Both the position numbers and the translations under genes were made by a program. Below, in pieces: positions 60,728 through 64,000 of a stretch of 64,000 bases of DNA. Source of the DNA: Phaeospirillum tilakii (GTDB lineage Bacteria; Pseudomonadota; Alphaproteobacteria; Rhodospirillales; Magnetospirillaceae); the NCBI RefSeq assembly GCF_042683125.1, contig NZ_JBHUIY010000009.1:1-64000 (forward strand), given 5' to 3'. Each line of letters starts with the position of its first letter. Positions within the stretch are counted from its first letter, which is position 1. The notes under the pieces are model-generated. The model searched no databases and was not told the DNA's origin. It saw only the letters and a list, made by a program, of their open reading frames with translations.

Positions 60728-60891
60728 GCGGGCTCTGCCCGCACCCGCCAAGGGCCGCAAGGCCCTTGGAACCCTTTCCCTTGCCCTTCGCGCGGCAAAC
60801 GCTCGCGCCCAAGCGGAAAGGCCGGTCCGCGCCCGACCACCAAGGGGATCCAAGGGCCTTGCGGCCCTTGGCGGGGGTGGGCGGAGCCCAC
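60728..60891. repeat. Full-length bipartite hairpin repeat, copy 4 (164 bp)
   Basis: Outer hairpins GCGGGCTCTGCCCGC and GTGGGCGGAGCCCAC; inner hairpins CCAAGGGCC/GGCCCTTGG with loops GCAA and TTGC. The core (CTTCGCGCGGCAAACGCTCG, CGCCCAAGCGGAAAGG, CCGCGCCCGACCACC) has the same sense as copy 3 and, inverted, matches copies 1 and 2. It lies between the convergent symporter and inositol-phosphatase family genes. Confidence 0.88.
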
Positions 60892-60903
60892 GGGAGGGGT
60901 TTA

Positions 60904-61674
60904 TTACGCCAGCCCGGCGCGGAGCAGGTCCCACACCTGGGGATCGGGCGCCAGCAGCAGGGTGCCCTCGCTGGCGCGCGGCTGGTAGGGGCTGCCGTCG
61001 AGCATCCGGCCATGGCCGCCGGCCTCGGCATGGATCAGCACCCCGGCGGCGTGGTCCCACGGCATCAGCCGGCGGAAATGGGCGAAATGCAGCTTGCCGC
61101 CGACCAGATCGAGGTAATCGTGGGCGGCGCTGCCCTGGCGCAGGACGTGGGCGACCCGGCCTTGCAGGCGCGAGCCGCGCCGGATCGAGCCGCTGAGGCG
61201 GTCGAGCGGCCCGCCCGGCAGCACGGCGAGGCGGCGGTCGCCCTCCCATGCGCCCTGGCCGCGTTCGGCGATCACCATCCGCCCCGCCACCGGGTCGTAA
61301 ATCCAGCCGCAGCGGGTGACGCCGTCGATCACCAGGGCCAGGATCACCGCGAAGCGGGACGAGCCCTTGGCGAAATTGGCGGTGCCATCGACCGGGTCGA
61401 TCACCCATACCGCACCGGGGCGTTCCAGCAGGGCGAGCCGGGCGGGATCGGCCGCCACCCCCTCCTCGCCGACACAGGGCACCCCGGGCGCCAGCCGGGC
61501 GAGGCCGGCGGCAAGGGCGCGTTCGGCGGCGATATCGGCGGCGGTGACCAATTGGCCCGGGGCCTTTTCATGCACCTCGCCGGGGGCAAGACAGCCGAAG
61601 CGGGGCAGGATCTCGGCCGCCGCCACTTCGCGCAGCAGGGCGGCAACCGCCTGCGGGTCCGGCCATCCGGTCAT
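60904..61674 (-). CDS. Inositol monophosphatase family protein
   Basis: A 256-residue Mg-dependent sugar-phosphatase fold enzyme. Metal ligands are seen in VTAADIAAE, GEEG, IDPVDGTANFAKG and the C-terminal PWDHAAGVLIHAEAGG. Substrates of the family include inositol phosphate, histidinol phosphate and PAPS; this one cannot be set. Its start overlaps the hflX stop by four bases (ATGA), so it is the third gene of an hfq-hflX operon. Confidence 0.9.
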   Translation of the reverse strand: MTGWPDPQAVAALLREVAAAEILPRFGCLAPGEVHEKAPGQLVTAADIAAERALAAGLARLAPGVPCVGEEGVAADPARLALLERPGAVWVIDPVDGTANFAKGSSRFAVILALVIDGVTRCGWIYDPVAGRMVIAERGQGAWEGDRRLAVLPGGPLDRLSGSIRRGSRLQGRVAHVLRQGSAAHDYLDLVGGKLHFAHFRRLMPWDHAAGVLIHAEAGGHGRMLDGSPYQPRASEGTLLLAPDPQVWDLLRAGLA

Positions 61675-63020
61675 GAGGGCGGCGCGGCGCGCCCGGCGGC
61701 CTGACGGCGCTGGAAGCGGTGCAGGTCGGCCGGGTCGAGCTTGACCCGCAGATAGGCCTGGGTCTCGTCGTCGCGACGGGCCACCACCTCGCCATGGCGG
61801 TAGAGCCAGGCGATGGTCGCCCCGTCGCTGAGCGCCAGGGCGACGTCGAGCACCGCCCGCCCCTGCCCCAGCCTTTGGTCGATCTCGGCCAGCAGCGCCG
61901 GCAGGCCCTCGCCACTGACCGCCGACAGCGGGATCTGGTTGGGATGGCGGCGCGACTGGTTGAGCAGTTCCTCGCGCCCGGCCGGGTCGAGCCGGTCGAT
62001 CTTGTTGAGCGCCTCCAGCAACCCGTCATCGACCAGTTCGCCGACGCCGAGTTCGCGCAGCACCGTCTCGACGTCGGTGGCCTGGGCGGCGCTGTCGGGG
62101 TGGGAGATGTCGCGGACATGGACCACCACGTCGGCCTCCAGCACCTCTTCGAGGGTGGCGCGGAAAGCGGCGACCAACTCATGCGGCAGGTCGGAGATGA
62201 ACCCCACCGTGTCGGACAGGATCGCCGGCCGCCCCGATGGCAGGGTCAGGGTGCGCATGGTCGGGTCGAGGGTGGCGAACAGCATGTCGCGCGCCATCAC
62301 CTCGGCCCGGGTCAGGGTGTTGAACAGGGTCGATTTGCCGGCGTTGGTGTAGCCGACCAGGGCGATGATCGGATAGGGCACCCGGCGGCGCGCCTTGCGG
62401 TGCAGGTCGCGGGTGCGCTTGACCTCGTCCAGTTCACGCTGGAGCTTGACGATCCGCTCGCCGATCAGCCGGCGGTCGGCCTCGATCTGGGTCTCGCCCG
62501 GGCCACCCAGGAAGCCGAAGCCGCCGCGCTGGCGTTCCAGGTGGGTCCACGACCGCACCAGCCGCGACCGCTGGTAACTGAGCGCCGCCAGCTCGACCTG
62601 AAGCGTGCCCTCGCGGGTGCGGGCGCGGGCGCCGAAGATTTCCAGGATCAGGCCGGTGCGGTCGATCACCTTGCAGCCCCAGGCCTTTTCGAGGTTGCGC
62701 TGCTGCACCGGCGACAAGGCGGCATCGACCACCACCAGGGCGATGCCGGCCGCCTCGACCGTCTCGGCCAGCCGCTCGACCGCGCCGCTGCCGATCAGGG
62801 TGGCCGGGCGCGGCCGGCTGACCGCCACCACCTCGGCCGCGACCACGTCGAGGTCGATCGCCCCGGCCAGCCCGACCGCCTCGGCCAGCCGGGCCTCGGG
62901 ACGGCGGGCTTCGGCCTCGCCCGCGCCGGCGCCGCGCCGGGCCGGATGGATCACCAGGGCGGCCTGACGGCCGGGGGAGGACGGCCCCGCCGGGGGCCGG
63001 TCGGATGCGGACCCGCTCAC
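61671..63020 (-). CDS. hflX: Ribosome-splitting GTPase HflX
   Basis: A 449-residue GTPase that binds 50S subunits and splits stalled ribosomes. N-terminal HflX domain (residues about 20-210, ending in QIEADRRLIGERI), then the G domain: G1 GYTNAGKST (near 223), LFATLDPT, DTVGFISDLP and NKID. The start is a GTG at 63020, placed right after the hfq stop with AAGAG upstream inside hfq. The hfq-hflX order is conserved in proteobacteria. Confidence 0.96.
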   Translation of the reverse strand: MSGSASDRPPAGPSSPGRQAALVIHPARRGAGAGEAEARRPEARLAEAVGLAGAIDLDVVAAEVVAVSRPRPATLIGSGAVERLAETVEAAGIALVVVDAALSPVQQRNLEKAWGCKVIDRTGLILEIFGARARTREGTLQVELAALSYQRSRLVRSWTHLERQRGGFGFLGGPGETQIEADRRLIGERIVKLQRELDEVKRTRDLHRKARRRVPYPIIALVGYTNAGKSTLFNTLTRAEVMARDMLFATLDPTMRTLTLPSGRPAILSDTVGFISDLPHELVAAFRATLEEVLEADVVVHVRDISHPDSAAQATDVETVLRELGVGELVDDGLLEALNKIDRLDPAGREELLNQSRRHPNQIPLSAVSGEGLPALLAEIDQRLGQGRAVLDVALALSDGATIAWLYRHGEVVARRDDETQAYLRVKLDPADLHRFQRRQAAGRAAPPS

Positions 63021-63275
63021 CTACTCTTCACCACCTTCCTTGGCGGCCGGATCGAACAGAACGATCGGCGTGGACGGCATCACCGTCGAAATCGCGTGCT
63101 TGTAGACCAGCTGGGTATGTCCGTCGCGGCGCAGCAGCACCGAGAAATTGTCAAACCAGGTGACGATTCCTTGCAGCTTGACCCCGTTGATCAGAAAAAC
63201 CGTCACCGGCACCTTGTTCTTGCGAATATGATTCAAAAAAACATCTTGAACGTTTTGATTCTTCTCAGCGGACAT
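63021..63275 (-). CDS. hfq: RNA chaperone Hfq
   Basis: An 84-residue Sm-like protein that forms hexamers and pairs small RNAs with mRNAs. Sm1 (VPVTVFLINGVKLQGIVTWFD) is split here as VPVTVFLING and KLQGIVTWFD; Sm2 reads the family YKHAISTV. The N-terminal QNVQDVFLNHIRKN is typical. The C-terminal tail is short and acidic (AAKEGGEE). First gene of the hfq-hflX-phosphatase operon. Confidence 0.98.
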   Translation of the reverse strand: MSAEKNQNVQDVFLNHIRKNKVPVTVFLINGVKLQGIVTWFDNFSVLLRRDGHTQLVYKHAISTVMPSTPIVLFDPAAKEGGEE

Positions 63276-63320
63276 GTGTAGGATCCGTTCTTTTGGCCCG
63301 TTTCGATTGCGGGGGCGACG

Positions 63321-63337
63321 CCGGGGTGGCTCCCCGG
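63321..63337. terminator. Short hairpin between HAD phosphatase and hfq genes
   Basis: CCGGGG (63321-63326) pairs with CCCCGG (63332-63337) around TGGCT, 14 bases past the HAD stop on the minus strand. No T run; weak terminator candidate. Confidence 0.35.
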
Positions 63338-63350
63338 TCTATCCCGTTGG

Positions 63351-64000
63351 TTAGCACCATTCCGGGGCGATGGGAATCGCTACTTCCGCCAGCAGCGCCG
63401 CCAGCCCGGCACAGTCGGGCACGACCCGGGCCGGGGGGGCGACGAATTCACCCGGGCGCGGCGGCTCGGGGCGCAGCAGCACCGGGGTACAGCCGGCGCG
63501 CACCGCGCATTCGATATCGACGGTGGCGTCGCCGACGAACCACACCTCGGGGGAAGGGGCGAGGCCGGTGCCGTCGAGCGCCAGCGCCACCGCCGCCGGA
63601 TCGGGCTTGTCGGCCGGGGCGTCCTCGGCCCCGACCAGCCGGGCGAAATGAGCGGTCCAGCCCAGTGCCTCGGCCTCGGCCCGCAGGAAATGGCCGCGCT
63701 TGTTGCTGACCACCGCCAGCGTCACCCCGGCCCCGGCCAGCCCGGCCACCAGCCGCGCCGCGCCCGGCAGCGGGGCGAGATGATCGAGATGGATTGCGGC
63801 AAAGGCGGCGCTGAACACCCGGGCCGCCTCCTGCCAGCGTTCGCCGAACATCGCCGGGAAGGAATCCCGCATCGAGGCGGCGACCTGGCCCTTGGTCTGG
63901 GCCATGTCCCATTCCGGCATGCCGAAATGGCGGAAGGTGGCGTTGTAGGTGTGCTGGATACAGAGCCAGGAATCGACCAGGGTGTTGTCCCAATCGAACA
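63351..64000 (-). CDS. HAD-superfamily phosphatase, 5' end cut by window
   Basis: The 3' part of a HAD subfamily IA hydrolase gene; the frame is open to base 64000. The first visible residues FDWDNTLVDSW carry the DxD(x)T nucleophile motif, so only a few N-terminal codons are missing. Motif II is VVSNKRG, and motif III is WFVGDATVDIECAVRAGC with the metal-binding Asp pair. Phosphoglycolate-phosphatase-like, substrate unknown. An internal ATG at 63920 would delete the nucleophile and is not the start. It lies upstream of hfq on the same strand. Confidence 0.9.
   Translation of the reverse strand, partial: FDWDNTLVDSWLCIQHTYNATFRHFGMPEWDMAQTKGQVAASMRDSFPAMFGERWQEAARVFSAAFAAIHLDHLAPLPGAARLVAGLAGAGVTLAVVSNKRGHFLRAEAEALGWTAHFARLVGAEDAPADKPDPAAVALALDGTGLAPSPEVWFVGDATVDIECAVRAGCTPVLLRPEPPRPGEFVAPPARVVPDCAGLAALLAEVAIPIAPEWC

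Noticed and set aside
11033..60891. Dispersed repeats as a CRISPR array
   Set aside because: Copies are single, kilobases apart, palindromic and of unequal length; there are no regular spacers and no cas genes.

Overview
The window is high-GC DNA with dense, short-spaced genes and no rRNA, tRNA, CRISPR array or transposase gene that I can see. Gene content (che operon with several CheW copies, Hfq-HflX pair, a YdcH/DUF465 small protein, short proline-tRNA ligase without an editing insert, Tim44-like protein, TPR-glycosyltransferase fusion, single LolC/E-LolD pair) points to an alphaproteobacterium, most likely of the Rhodospirillales (Magnetospirillum/Phaeospirillum-like). The order-level placement is inference from gene families; no marker gene was compared.

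Layout. 1-11023: a chemotaxis operon (cheA 3' part, cheW, two tandem transmembrane chemoreceptors, cheW, cheR, cheB, and a soluble 584-residue protein with a degenerate receptor tip). 11185-19796: housekeeping genes prfB, Tim44-like, meaB-type GTPase, ydcF-like, beta-carbonic anhydrase, smpB, dapA, a tRNA adenine methyltransferase and a polyprenyl diphosphate synthase. 20110-30601: a soluble FIST-domain chemoreceptor, then acyl-CoA metabolism (paaK-type ligase, prpE, a third AMP-forming ligase) with ubiX, DUF465, DUF2892 and an MFS carrier. 30793-39812: signalling (a CheB-CheR-PAS-kinase fusion, a PAS/GAF kinase, a LuxR-type regulator and a degenerate kinase) around pgpA-cinA. 40042-45475: a secreted protein, a TPR-glycosyltransferase and a copper P-type ATPase. 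45639-49869: a four-gene operon (two TPP-dehydrogenase E1 subunits, a DegT-fold enzyme with His in place of the PLP lysine, a sugar epimerase) that I read as modified-sugar synthesis. 49955-64000: hemerythrin, Tat-exported GH1 glycosidase, acylphosphatase, DASS carrier with a divergent GntR regulator, GNAT acetyltransferase, lolD-lolC, proS, a citrate-type MFS symporter, an inositol-phosphatase family protein, hflX, hfq and the 3' part of a HAD phosphatase gene.

The most striking structure is a family of intergenic repeats with one shared plan: outer hairpin, CCCGCC, inner hairpin, GGA(A/T)CCC, core, then the same parts in reverse. I find twelve loci in 64 kb: four full-length copies of 162-164 bp (14506, 22117, 30621, 60728), shortened or variant copies (17767, 43145, 45511, 50431), single arms (11033, 47793, 57092) and one pair of arms that brackets a whole acetyltransferase gene (54468-55078). 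Stems change on both sides while pairing is kept, which argues that the folded form matters. Other points of interest are a G14-C17 tract between chemoreceptor and cheW, C-terminal CheR-docking-like pentapeptides on both tandem receptors, and the possible branched-sugar operon.
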